Assembly: GCF_000513195.1 (NCBI RefSeq)
Contig: NZ_CBVI010000042.1
Span: forward strand, 1 to 57,956
Length of the DNA stretch: 57,956 nt
Reading direction: 5' to 3'
Source of the DNA: Bacteroides timonensis
Lineage (GTDB): Bacteria > Bacteroidota > Bacteroidia > Bacteroidales > Bacteroidaceae
Both the position numbers and the translations under genes were made by a program. Positions 44,592 through 52,988 of the stretch are shown here, in pieces (the first letter of the stretch is position 1; each line of letters opens with the position of its first letter). The notes under the pieces were generated by a model. The model ran no database searches. It saw only the letters and a program-made list of their open reading frames with translations, and was not told the origin of the DNA.

Positions 44592-45397
44592 AACACTTGG
44601 ACTTCTCTCCGATCCTTCACGATCCCATTCTCACACCATATCGTCTTCTCCTCAATAACTTGTCTCAATACCTGTTCGTGATATTCCAAATTCTCCCGCG
44701 AAGCAAATTTATGATAAAGATGAAATTGTACTCCTCCCATCTTCAATTGTTTCTTTTGGATACCTGCATGGATAAGCCGATAGGAAATTTCCACATCTTC
44801 CTGCCCCCACATCTCCAAAGACTCATTATAACCATTAACGCGCAATAAATCTTCTTTCCAGAAAGCCATATTACACCCCCGGATTCTTAACATACTACGC
44901 TTGGCATAACGATTTGCCAAATACAAACGTAAAGTGTGTGAACGAAAAGCGTTCAACAAAAAGCTAAGGTCTTGTTTAAAAAGTGCAGGATGAGTTTCCA
45001 CCCCTCTAAGTAACCGGGCAGTAGCCATTCTCCCCAAAAGCACCCGACTGCCACATACAAAATATCCCTTCTCCGCCAATTCCAGATGGTCAGCGATAAA
45101 GTGCCTATCCAAAAGGATATCACCATCAATCTGGATAATATAATCCCCTTTCGCCCTTTCAATGGAGCGATTACGGATAGCGGAAAGACGGAAACCTTTG
45201 TCCTCGTGCCATACATGCACAATAGGAATATCGGTCTTTGCCCGCATCTTATCAATCAGCTGCTTGGTGTCGTCACGTGAGCCATCATCTGCAATCAGAA
45301 TCTCACAAGGCTTCACGGTCTGAGCGAAAGCGCTGTACAGACATAGGGACAAGGCCTCTTTCCAATTATATGTAGATATCATTAATGAGACTAACAT
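44588..45397 (-). CDS. GT2-family glycosyltransferase (galactosyltransferase-like)
   Basis: A 269-aa GT-A enzyme with SLMISTYNWKEALSLCLYSA, the metal-binding QIDGDIL, VCGSRVLLG and the Glyco_transf_7C-like WGQEDVEISYRLIHAGI. The latter is the conserved end found in chondroitin-polymerase-type and LgtA-like enzymes. It is the first glycosyltransferase after the CDP-alcohol genes, and shares their higher-GC composition. Confidence 0.9.
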   Translation of the reverse strand: MLVSLMISTYNWKEALSLCLYSAFAQTVKPCEILIADDGSRDDTKQLIDKMRAKTDIPIVHVWHEDKGFRLSAIRNRSIERAKGDYIIQIDGDILLDRHFIADHLELAEKGYFVCGSRVLLGRMATARLLRGVETHPALFKQDLSFLLNAFRSHTLRLYLANRYAKRSMLRIRGCNMAFWKEDLLRVNGYNESLEMWGQEDVEISYRLIHAGIQKKQLKMGGVQFHLYHKFASRENLEYHEQVLRQVIEEKTIWCENGIVKDRREVQVL

Positions 45398-45419
45398 GTA
45401 TCAATTCTTTAATTCAACT

Positions 45420-45914
45420 TCATTTTTTCTGATCTTCCGGCCAATTATAATCTAATTCAGCCTCACGTTGTAGCGCTGCCCTGATAATCTCACTTGTACT
45501 CTCTATTATTTTCTTCTTAATACCTGTAGTGCTTACATCGGGAGTATAAGGAAAATAGACCACTTCCTTACCGGGCTGTTGCTTCATCCACTCAAGCCCC
45601 TCCAGATACTTATTTATCCAATCATCCCCAATGGTTACTATATCAATATCTTCTCTCTGTAATTGCGCCACCTCAGTAAGCTTCACTTGCTTCACAGCTT
45701 TAGTCACACACTTCAAAGACGAGATAATCCGGAAACGTTGTTCAAAAGGAATAATAGGCGGCATTCCTTTGTAATGCTGTATCAGCTCATCTGTGCTTAC
45801 GCCGACTATAAGTTCATCGCCCAATGCCGCCGAACGTTCCAATATGTTCAGATGCCCGATATGAAACAGGTCAAAACTACCGGATGTGAATACTCTGATT
45901 TTCTTTTTTTCCAT
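45420..45914 (-). CDS. TagD-like cytidylyltransferase (glycerol-3-phosphate type)
   Basis: A 164-aa nucleotidyltransferase. It has the HxGH motif GSFDLFHIGHLNIL (H18, H21) and the C-terminal STTGIKKKI, matching the glycerol-3-phosphate cytidylyltransferase ISTT-x-I-x-x-x-I. It would activate an alcohol phosphate as a CDP derivative. It sits between the aminotransferase and the GT2 gene, two genes after a CDP-glycerol-type transferase, so it likely makes the donor for that enzyme. Whether the substrate is glycerol-3-phosphate or an amino analog is open. Confidence 0.85.
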   Translation of the reverse strand: MEKKKIRVFTSGSFDLFHIGHLNILERSAALGDELIVGVSTDELIQHYKGMPPIIPFEQRFRIISSLKCVTKAVKQVKLTEVAQLQREDIDIVTIGDDWINKYLEGLEWMKQQPGKEVVYFPYTPDVSTTGIKKKIIESTSEIIRAALQREAELDYNWPEDQKK

Positions 45915-45925
45915 GCTATATAGAT

Positions 45926-46999
45926 TTATCGGTATTCTATTTCTTTAATTCTCTTTGCCAGATCATCCAGATCCTCTTCACTTTGAACTCCCAAATGAGA
46001 AACCCTGAAATAACAAGGAGTGCCACCCGGCATAATGAATATGTCTTGCTTCAACAATTCATTAAAGAGAATATCCCCATTCCGACGGACAAAGAACCCC
46101 GTAATGCAATTGGATGGTACTTCCGCCGGAACTTCCCAACCATTCTGTCTGCACAGCTCACGAAAATACAGTGCTTTAGCACGCACGGAAGCAATGATTT
46201 TGTCAACCCCAAGGAGTACATTCTCCTTTAAACGGGCATGCAATTGCATAAACAAACTGGTGGCCGGACTGTAAGGTGTCTGACCGCGTTCCAGATTCTT
46301 CAGATTCTCAGCAAAATCAAAATAATAAGATTTATGCAAAAAATCAGTCTGTAGGATTCTAGGCGAAAGAAACAGAAACGACAAACCCGGGGCTATATTC
46401 AGCCCCTTCTGACTACTGGTAATACAGATGTCAATATTCAACTCTTCCATATCCAAATCATCGGACAAGAAAGAACTAATAGCATCAACAACCAGCGAAA
46501 CATTATGTTTCCTGCAAATAGCAGAAATTTTCTTTAAATCAAACAGTTGACCGGTAGAGGTTTCATGATGTTGACATAAAAACACATCCGGACGCGAAGC
46601 AGCCACAGCATTTTCCAGCCGGGCATAATCAATATCACGAGCAAAAGGAACTTCAAAAACTTCATTCTGAACCTGATAGTACTCGCAGAGACTCTTCCAG
46701 CGGTAGCCGAATGAACCGCCGGCTATAATAAAAGCTTTCTTTTTCAGGGAAACATAATTGGTAACCACAGCATCCATCGCACCGGTTCCTGAAGCTGTAT
46801 AGAAGATAACACGCCCGCCTGGACAATGTATCAGCTCCAGCAACATACGCTCTGAGTCCTTCACAATTTCAGAAAACAAAGCAGTGCGCATATACGGAAA
46901 AGGTTCTCCTGCGATTCGAAGAATCCGCTCTTCTATATTTCCCGGAAAAACATAAGATTTCATATTCCTGCTTTTTAATAATTCTACATTACTTTTCAT
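45926..46999 (-). CDS. Class V aminotransferase (PhnW-like fold)
   Basis: A 357-aa PLP enzyme from the ATG at 46999, which forms TGATG with the stop of the previous gene; a GTG at 47002 is also possible. The PLP lysine is K198 in TSSQKGLN, with VDAISS (171-176) holding the cofactor Asp, and the N-terminal TASGTGAMDAV phosphate-binding loop. The fold is that of alanine-glyoxylate and 2-aminoethylphosphonate aminotransferases. Here it lies between a cytidylyltransferase and a CDP-glycerol-type transferase, so it probably makes an amino alcohol or amino sugar for the LPS core. No phosphonate-making genes (PepM, Ppd) are in the window. Confidence 0.85.
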   Translation of the reverse strand: MKSNVELLKSRNMKSYVFPGNIEERILRIAGEPFPYMRTALFSEIVKDSERMLLELIHCPGGRVIFYTASGTGAMDAVVTNYVSLKKKAFIIAGGSFGYRWKSLCEYYQVQNEVFEVPFARDIDYARLENAVAASRPDVFLCQHHETSTGQLFDLKKISAICRKHNVSLVVDAISSFLSDDLDMEELNIDICITSSQKGLNIAPGLSFLFLSPRILQTDFLHKSYYFDFAENLKNLERGQTPYSPATSLFMQLHARLKENVLLGVDKIIASVRAKALYFRELCRQNGWEVPAEVPSNCITGFFVRRNGDILFNELLKQDIFIMPGGTPCYFRVSHLGVQSEEDLDDLAKRIKEIEYR

Positions 47000-48048
47000 C
47001 ACTTCTTTATCCTTCCGAACGTCTTTATACTCGTATATTTTCTCCAGAGGTTCAACTTCCGTTCTCTCGGAACACCATGACGGCGAATATAATCTTCAGC
47101 CGCTTCCAGCATTCGCCTGGCTACATTTCCATCCAGATACGGATCGTAGTTATCAACCACCCATCGTCTTTTCGCAATAGCGCTTTCATCATGCTGCACA
47201 CTTTCAAAGGCGTCCACCAATTGGGATGTATCCGTTATGTCAGTCCAGTAAATGTCCTTCGCTATGGTGCGATAAGTAATTACCGGACGTCCCAGAAGCA
47301 AGAATTCATATACCGTTGAGGAAGTGTCACTTATCATGACATCGGACATTAACTGATACTTCGTAACATTAAAGCCGTCTTCCCATATAATGTGTTCTTC
47401 TTGTTCCGCCAGTTGTTTATATTCATCCATCCACTCTTTTTTAGTCAACGGATGCAACTTCAATAACAGAACGACATCCTTCATCTTTACTAAATGCAGC
47501 AAAGCCTCTTTTAATGCAGGAAGAGATGTTAAACTTGGTGAAAAAGTAGGCGCATATAATACAATTTGACTTTTTCCATGCAGTTTCAACAGTTCTTCAC
47601 GTTCCCGGTCAAAATCATGCCAATGATTTTTTATCCAATCTTGTTTGGGCCAACCGGTCTCCACGACCTCAAAATCTTTATATTCGGCAGCTAATTCCTT
47701 AAACTTTTTCGTAAAAAAAGGACCTTGGGTGAAATAGGTGTCAAAATAGCGACGGATGATCCAATGATCTTTCTTTTCCGCCGCATAGCCATGAAAAACC
47801 TGTATCTTCACACCCGGTAAATAATAGGGAACAATATTACCCGGCACAAATATAGCTTCCGGAGAAAAATCATAAACCTCCTGCATCGAATGTGTATAAA
47901 CAACTTTTCCATCCAGTGGAAAAACCGGGATCTTCGGAAGATGCACATACCACAAGATATGATTCGCCTCCGACTTTACCGCTTCCTGATATATAGGCAA
48001 TAATATATCAACAGCATACTTATTTTCACAGAATAAGACAATACGCAT
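46999..48048 (-). CDS. CDP-glycerol glycerophosphotransferase-like protein
   Basis: A 349-aa GT-B protein of the TagB/TagF group (PF04464). The features are VFHGYAAEKKDH, APTFSPSL, LLLKLHPL and SDTSSTVYEFLLLGRPVITY. In Gram-positive bacteria members build teichoic acid; in Gram-negative LPS clusters they add glycerol phosphate or related alcohol phosphates. The neighbours (TagD-like, aminotransferase, WaaP-like) point to a phospho-substituent on the LPS core. It overlaps the aminotransferase start by one base. Confidence 0.87.
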   Translation of the reverse strand: MRIVLFCENKYAVDILLPIYQEAVKSEANHILWYVHLPKIPVFPLDGKVVYTHSMQEVYDFSPEAIFVPGNIVPYYLPGVKIQVFHGYAAEKKDHWIIRRYFDTYFTQGPFFTKKFKELAAEYKDFEVVETGWPKQDWIKNHWHDFDREREELLKLHGKSQIVLYAPTFSPSLTSLPALKEALLHLVKMKDVVLLLKLHPLTKKEWMDEYKQLAEQEEHIIWEDGFNVTKYQLMSDVMISDTSSTVYEFLLLGRPVITYRTIAKDIYWTDITDTSQLVDAFESVQHDESAIAKRRWVVDNYDPYLDGNVARRMLEAAEDYIRRHGVPRERKLNLWRKYTSIKTFGRIKK

Positions 48049-48056
48049 ACTTCTCT

Positions 48057-48803
48057 CTATAGCTCCAGTTTATACTTCACTTGATGTTTCTTTGCAAAAT
48101 AAATCCAGAACTTCTTCCGGTGTGCAAGCACTTTATCAACGCAGTATCGTTCATCAGCATTGCGTGCCCGTGCATATTCTCTGGCAAGTAATTCAAAAAA
48201 GGCTTTCTGTCCCCATAAACGGGCAAAATTGGCACACCCCATATCAATACTGATCTTGCCGAAGCTCATGCGGTTGATATCCACTAACATAAAATGATAC
48301 TCACCGTCTATCTTATCGAACAGGATATTTCCGGGAGAATAATCCCGATGCATAATATCAGATTCATGCAGGCGAGCCGTATAACGGGCAAAGGCTATAA
48401 CAACATCCCGGCAATCGTTAACATCGGCATTGCCGAATTCATAAAAGTTTCTTCGATAGGAAGATTGAAGACTGATAAAATAAGAGTATTTGATCAAACC
48501 GCACTTGCACTCTTCGATATAAGCGATAGGAACCGGGGTCTCAAAGCCTCTCTGAAGCAGTATGTTGGGATATGAAAAGGCGCGCCTTCCTTTCGGGGCA
48601 CGAAAAAAAGAATAAGCAATCCGATTTACCAAAGCCGGAACCCCATAACGTTTTATATTGATCTCCAATCCATCGTCCACCGTCATCACCTTGATGAGGT
48701 TTCTTCCAGAGTAGATCACCCTTCCCTCACTTTCAAAGATATCAGGAATGCTTTCTACAAATTTCCGCAAATGTTCGTATGCAGGATTTACTATTATTTT
48801 CAT
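48057..48803 (-). CDS. WaaP/Kdo kinase-like LPS kinase
   Basis: A 248-aa eukaryotic-like kinase fold. The catalytic loop is HRDYSPGNILF (H152, D154, N159) and the Mg-binding motif is LVDINR (D175). This is the pattern of the lipopolysaccharide kinases WaaP and KdkA, which phosphorylate heptose or Kdo of the inner core. It fits the following genes for CDP-alcohol transfer and the preceding GT9 heptosyltransferase. Confidence 0.87.
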   Translation of the reverse strand: MKIIVNPAYEHLRKFVESIPDIFESEGRVIYSGRNLIKVMTVDDGLEINIKRYGVPALVNRIAYSFFRAPKGRRAFSYPNILLQRGFETPVPIAYIEECKCGLIKYSYFISLQSSYRRNFYEFGNADVNDCRDVVIAFARYTARLHESDIMHRDYSPGNILFDKIDGEYHFMLVDINRMSFGKISIDMGCANFARLWGQKAFFELLAREYARARNADERYCVDKVLAHRKKFWIYFAKKHQVKYKLEL

Positions 48804-48863
48804 ATTTTACTCTGCCTTCACCTTTTTAGACGGTCCCGTCATTCTAAAATATTTATCCATCAT

Positions 48864-49895
48864 TTACCTTATATTCTCTTCAATCTTCGCAATAATCTCT
48901 TCAGGTTTTATCTCCCTCAGGCAAGCATAATCGCCACGCCAGCAGGGCTTCTGCCCGTAAACCGAACATGGACGGCAGGACAAGTCAAGCTGCACCGTAT
49001 TGGCCGGTAACTGTTTCCACCCCATGAATCCGGCATAAGGATGCGTAGCACCCCATACGGAAACAACAGGCACATTGACCAGAGACGCCAAATGCATATT
49101 AGCGGAGTCCATGGAAAGAATCACATCCAAATGACTCATCAGATTCAATTCCGTATCCATTTTCAGCTTACCAATCAACGATATGACGGAAGGATACTTA
49201 GCGGTCCAGCGGTCGAATACCTCCTTTTCACTCTTCCCTCCACCCAAAAGGAAAACTTTCACATCCGGCATTGCGGCAAAATGGGCAACGACCCGTTCCT
49301 GCTGTTCTATCGGATAAATCTTACCCTTATGTTTAGCAAAAGGAGCAATACCTATCCATTTATTATTCCCTTTCGGTCCTACCGCCGGTTCTATTTGCGA
49401 GAAGTCGCCTTTCCCCTCTCCATAGATGGAGGTGAACTTCAATTGAACCGGAAGTCCCAGCTTTTCCAGCACATCAGCATAGCGCCGGAAAGAGCTTTCC
49501 TGCTTTTCAAAAACCTTATGATGACGGCGAACCAGTTTCTTCTTACCTGCCCGCCCCTTGCATATTGCAGCTACAGGCACGCCATCCAACCGAAAACGCC
49601 ATCGTAAGTATTTCGCGCGAAGTATATCATGAAAATCGGCCACACAGTCAAAATGTAGCCCTTTTAGTTCTGCATACAAACTGTTTAATCCTCGTAATCC
49701 TTTATGTTTCCCCGACAAATCGGCACCGTAAAAGCTTACATTCTCAGGCAACTTCAGAAAAAGAGGTTGCAATGCAGTACGACTCAGCACTATGATTTCA
49801 TGCTGAGGATATTCGGCTGCCAGCGAATGCACTACCGGAACCGTCATGGCTACATCGCCAAGCGCAGAGAAACGGATAATGAGGATACGTGCCAT
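48864..49895 (-). CDS. GT9 family, LPS heptosyltransferase-like
   Basis: A 343-aa enzyme that starts ARILIIRFSALGDVAMTVPVVHSLA, the GT9 signature, and has WIGIAPFAKHKGKIYP, LLGGGKSEKEVF, SMDSANMHLASLVNVPVVSVWGATHPYAGF and the end RPCSVYGQKPCWRGDYACLREI. It transfers heptose or a similar sugar from an ADP or UDP donor to the inner core. Strong similarity of motifs to WaaC/WaaF; the acceptor is not known. It starts 3 bp after the DUF4254 gene. Confidence 0.92.
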   Translation of the reverse strand: MARILIIRFSALGDVAMTVPVVHSLAAEYPQHEIIVLSRTALQPLFLKLPENVSFYGADLSGKHKGLRGLNSLYAELKGLHFDCVADFHDILRAKYLRWRFRLDGVPVAAICKGRAGKKKLVRRHHKVFEKQESSFRRYADVLEKLGLPVQLKFTSIYGEGKGDFSQIEPAVGPKGNNKWIGIAPFAKHKGKIYPIEQQERVVAHFAAMPDVKVFLLGGGKSEKEVFDRWTAKYPSVISLIGKLKMDTELNLMSHLDVILSMDSANMHLASLVNVPVVSVWGATHPYAGFMGWKQLPANTVQLDLSCRPCSVYGQKPCWRGDYACLREIKPEEIIAKIEENIR

Positions 49896-49898
49896 TCG

Positions 49899-50504
49899 TT
49901 ATCTTTTTGCATAAAGCACCGGATTCAAGGCCGGGTCATTATACATCTTCATCTGTTTATATACTTTCATATATTTTTTTCCGGATTCAATATCAGCCAG
50001 CAATTGGTCAATGGCCGACGAAAGATCTTGCTTTTGTTCCAGAAGGATGTCCAGTTTAGCCTGGCATTGAGCATGATGTTCGGGAGTAGTATCCGTACGT
50101 TCCACCTCCTTTTGCATGTGATAGATCTTTAATGCAAGAATAGAAAGACGGTCTATCGCCCATGCGGGACTTTCCGTATTAATGGTAGCCTCCGCCATCG
50201 GTTTCACATCTTTATATTTATCCAGGAAATAGCTATCGATCAGTTCTACCAAGTCTGTTCTGTCCTGATTAGACTTGTCTATTCTTCGTTTCAAAGTTAA
50301 TGCCGCATTCGGTTCAATCTGCGGATCACGTATAATATCTTCAAAATGCCATTGCACGGCATCAATCCAATTCTTCAAATACAGATAATACTCAATCGTC
50401 TTCAACTCGTAAGGATTGTTCATCGGCGCATCCACGCTATCCATTACATGATAATCCGCGACTGACTTCTCAAAAATGCTGTTGCAAAGGTTACTAAATG
50501 CCAT
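49899..50504 (-). CDS. DUF4254 protein, first gene of the LPS-core operon
   Basis: About 201 aa from the ATG at 50504. Helical protein (SNLCNSIFEKSVADYH, DWIDAVQWHFEDIIRDP-like pattern) without signal peptide. DUF4254 proteins are found in Bacteroidetes next to GT9 genes, but no function is known; a cytoplasmic scaffold or regulator of core synthesis is a guess. A TAACTTTG -7 lies 34 bp upstream, so it is the head of the ten-gene minus-strand operon down to 41249. Confidence 0.82.
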   Translation of the reverse strand: MAFSNLCNSIFEKSVADYHVMDSVDAPMNNPYELKTIEYYLYLKNWIDAVQWHFEDIIRDPQIEPNAALTLKRRIDKSNQDRTDLVELIDSYFLDKYKDVKPMAEATINTESPAWAIDRLSILALKIYHMQKEVERTDTTPEHHAQCQAKLDILLEQKQDLSSAIDQLLADIESGKKYMKVYKQMKMYNDPALNPVLYAKR

Positions 50505-50537
50505 AATCTTAACGAACTTTACAGTTATACAATAATA

Positions 50538-50545
50538 CAAAGTTA
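50538..50545 (-). promoter_or_regulatory. -7 element (TAACTTTG) of the LPS-core operon
   Basis: The minus strand reads TAACTTTG, 34 bp before the DUF4254 start at 50504. No other clear promoter is seen before 41249, so it may drive all ten genes. Confidence 0.6.
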
Positions 50546-50783
50546 TGCAATATTTCCCACACAAGCAACCGTTCCCTACTTTTTATTCCCATCTTGCTCC
50601 AAAAGCTGAATATCCTCTTCCTTATTTATTTCATATTTTTACTACCCCATAACACCTTCAAGAAGATAAGATGAGAGGATTCGTATGAAGAATACGTTAA
50701 CAAATCAAAGCAACTTTCATAAGAAAATAGAAACCAGCTATACTTTGTTACTATAACATAGCCCCATACATATAATTAATTTC

Positions 50784-50791
50784 TAAATTTG
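50784..50791 (+). promoter_or_regulatory. -7 element (TAAATTTG) of pdxB
   Basis: TAAATTTG lies 25 bp before the start at 50816 and rules out an upstream in-frame start at 50789. The rest of the 311-bp gap to the DUF4254 gene is AT-rich without structure I can name. Confidence 0.55.
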
Positions 50792-50815
50792 CCTATATTC
50801 AAAAAACAGAATTCC

Positions 50816-51859
50816 ATGAAAGTTATTGTTGACAATAAAATACCTTTTATAGAGGAAGCTATCGGGAAAATAGCCGACGAAGCAATATATGTCCCCGGAA
50901 AAGACTTCACCCCTGCTTTAGTGAAAGATGCGGACGCACTAATAATCCGCACACGCACTCAATGCAACCGCGAATTACTACAAGGAAGCCGGGTACAATT
51001 CATTGCTACAGCCACAATCGGTTTCGACCATATAGATACGGAGTATTGCCACGAAGCGGGCATAACCTGGACCAATGCACCGGGATGCAACTCCGCTTCC
51101 GTAGCACAATACTTGCAATCCACACTCTTATTAATAAATCTCCTGAAAGGAAAAAACTTATCAGAAATGACCATCGGCATTGTCGGAGTAGGCAACGTAG
51201 GCATCAAAGTGGCTAAAGTGGCCCGCGAATTAGGCATGCGGGTATTGCTGAACGACTTACCACGAGAAGAGAAAGAAGGAAGTACTGACTTCTGCTCTTT
51301 GCAGCTTCTTGCCGAAGAATGTGATGTCATCACTTTCCACGTACCTTTATATAAGGAAGGGAAATATAAAACTTTCCATCTGGCCGATGAAGCATTCTTC
51401 CGTTCCCTCAAACGTTCTCCCATCATCATCAATACTTCCCGCGGAGAAGTAATAGAAACAGCAGCTTTATTGAAAGCTCTTCAAACCGGCCTGATTTCCG
51501 ATGCCGTCATTGACGTATGGGAAAACGAACCCGGCATTAATCTCTCCTTATTATATAAGGTATTCATCGGCACCCCCCATATCGCCGGATACTCGGCAGA
51601 TGGAAAAGCGAATGCTACGCGAATGTCTCTGGACTCCCTTTGCCGATATTTCAATATACAAGCCGACTACCACATCGATCCACCCAAACCGGAAAATCCG
51701 ATTATCATAGCATCGACCCCCACAGAAGCCTATTTAAAAATGTATGATCCGCGGCAAGACTGCGAAGCGTTGAGAGCTCATCCAGAACTGTTTGAAAAGT
51801 TAAGAGGAGATTATCCGCTGCGGAGAGAAAAGACGGCATTCTCCGTAGTAACTCCGTAG
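50816..51859 (+). CDS. pdxB: 4-phosphoerythronate dehydrogenase
   Basis: A 347-aa D-2-hydroxyacid dehydrogenase for pyridoxal phosphate synthesis. The NAD motif is GIVGVGNVGIKVA, the catalytic Arg lies in NTSRGEVI, the Glu in VWENEPGI and the His in GTPHIAGYS. The C-terminal dimerisation tail is short and ends FSVVTP. These last codons and the stop TAG come from the first two units of a repeat array (51841-51970), so the array has overwritten the original 3' end. Confidence 0.92.
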   Translation: MKVIVDNKIPFIEEAIGKIADEAIYVPGKDFTPALVKDADALIIRTRTQCNRELLQGSRVQFIATATIGFDHIDTEYCHEAGITWTNAPGCNSASVAQYLQSTLLLINLLKGKNLSEMTIGIVGVGNVGIKVAKVARELGMRVLLNDLPREEKEGSTDFCSLQLLAEECDVITFHVPLYKEGKYKTFHLADEAFFRSLKRSPIIINTSRGEVIETAALLKALQTGLISDAVIDVWENEPGINLSLLYKVFIGTPHIAGYSADGKANATRMSLDSLCRYFNIQADYHIDPPKPENPIIIASTPTEAYLKMYDPRQDCEALRAHPELFEKLRGDYPLRREKTAFSVVTP

Positions 51860-51970
51860 CATCTCCGTAAGTCCTCCGTAGTAACTCCGTACCAGCTCCG
51901 TAGCAAGTCCGTACCCGCTCCATACTCTAAGACACGGAGATGATACGGAGATAACACGGAGCAGACACGG
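51841..51970. repeat. 11-bp phased array, CTCCGT then ACGGAG
   Basis: Twelve 11-bp units start every 11 bases from 51841. The first eight begin with CTCCGT (units 7 and 8 have GTCCGT and CTCCAT), for example CTCCGTAGTAA and CTCCGTAGCAT. The last four end with ACGGAG or ACGG (AAGACACGGAG, ATGATACGGAG). The two halves are complementary and could form a hairpin of more than 100 nt. The array starts inside pdxB and supplies its stop codon; it lies between pdxB and the convergent purN. Confidence 0.88.
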
Positions 51971-52007
51971 CTCAGAACAGAACCGGGTATGATAAAGCTA
52001 TAAAATT

Positions 52008-52583
52008 TTAGCCTTCGGATTCAAGCAATTTTTCTATCACTTTCGGATAAGTGTCATATTCCAGCGCATGAATACGTTGTGCCAAATCATCAGGAGTATC
52101 TTCCGGCAACACCGGGCATTTCACCTGATAAATAATAGCGCCTTCATCATAATGCTCATTAGTATAATGAATAGTAATGCCACTTTCCTTCTCGCCGGCA
52201 GCAATCACAGCTTCGTGCACACGGTCGCCATACATTCCCTTTCCGCCGAACTTGGGCAGCAATGAAGGATGTATATTTATCATTTTATTGGAATAAGCAT
52301 GCAAAATAAGATCCGGTACGCGCGCCAGGAAACCAGCCAGTACCACAAAATCTATTTCATGCTCCCGCAACACCGATAAAATCGCCTCTCCATTCTCCCA
52401 GTCACTCTTCGGAAAATAGGAGCAAGGCACTTCCAGCCCACGAGAGCGCTCTAAAACGAACGCATTCTGACGATTAGTTAAAACCAAGGCCACACAAGCC
52501 GAACTTTTTTCCCGGAAATAACGGATGATATTTTCGGCATTCGTGCCGCTTCCCGATGCTAAAACTGCGATATTTTTCCTCAT
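52008..52583 (-). CDS. purN: Phosphoribosylglycinamide formyltransferase
   Basis: A 191-aa enzyme from the ATG at 52583, which gives the standard start RKNIAVLASGSGTNAENI. It transfers formyl from 10-formyl-THF to GAR in purine synthesis. The motifs FVVLAGFLARVP, INIHPSLLPKFGGKGMYG and the catalytic DEGAIIYQ are present. It is divergent from acpP. An upstream in-frame ATG at 52634 would add a tail with no known match. Confidence 0.94.
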   Translation of the reverse strand: MRKNIAVLASGSGTNAENIIRYFREKSSACVALVLTNRQNAFVLERSRGLEVPCSYFPKSDWENGEAILSVLREHEIDFVVLAGFLARVPDLILHAYSNKMINIHPSLLPKFGGKGMYGDRVHEAVIAAGEKESGITIHYTNEHYDEGAIIYQVKCPVLPEDTPDDLAQRIHALEYDTYPKVIEKLLESEG

Positions 52584-52649
52584 ATTTCTTCTTTTTAGTG
52601 CACAAAACCGTGAAAAATGTGCAAAACATTGCATTTAATTCGTCAAATA

Positions 52650-52681
52650 TTTGCGAGTGACGATAAATATTTATTCCTTTG
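52650..52681 (+). promoter_or_regulatory. Promoter of acpP-fabF-rnc
   Basis: TTTG (52650-52653), 20 bp, then TTCCTTTG (52674-52681), one mismatch to TAnnTTTG. The start is 51 bp downstream. Confidence 0.6.
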
Positions 52682-52732
52682 CCCCGCAAAATTAAAGAAA
52701 TAAAACTAATTATTAATTAAAAACTTAAAGTT

Positions 52733-52969
52733 ATGTCTGAAATTGCATCAAGAGTGAAAGCGATTATCGTCGACAAATTAGGCGTTGAAGAATCAGAAGT
52801 TACTAACGAAGCTAGCTTCACTAACGATTTAGGAGCTGATTCTCTTGACACTGTAGAACTTATCATGGAATTCGAAAAGGAATTCGGTATCTCTATTCCG
52901 GATGACCAAGCTGAAAAGATTGGTACTGTAGGCGACGCCGTTTCTTACATCGAAGAACACGCTAAGTAA
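52733..52969 (+). CDS. acpP: Acyl carrier protein
   Basis: A 78-aa acidic helical protein, the carrier of fatty-acid chains. The 4'-phosphopantetheine site is Ser37 in [15 protein letters not shown]. It is followed by fabF after 20 bp and is the first gene of the acpP-fabF-rnc operon. Confidence 0.97.
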   Translation: MSEIASRVKAIIVDKLGVEESEVTNEASFTNDLGADSLDTVELIMEFEKEFGISIPDDQAEKIGTVGDAVSYIEEHAK

Positions 52970-52988
52970 TCCTATCCATCAATTTAAT

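Noticed and set aside
49041..49607. 188-aa plus-strand frame
   Set aside because: Antisense shadow of the GT9 heptosyltransferase gene, which has full family motifs.
51705..51923. 72-aa minus-strand frame with TELLRR repeats
   Set aside because: It is only the translated complement of the CTCCGT array and the pdxB end; no domain and no promoter.
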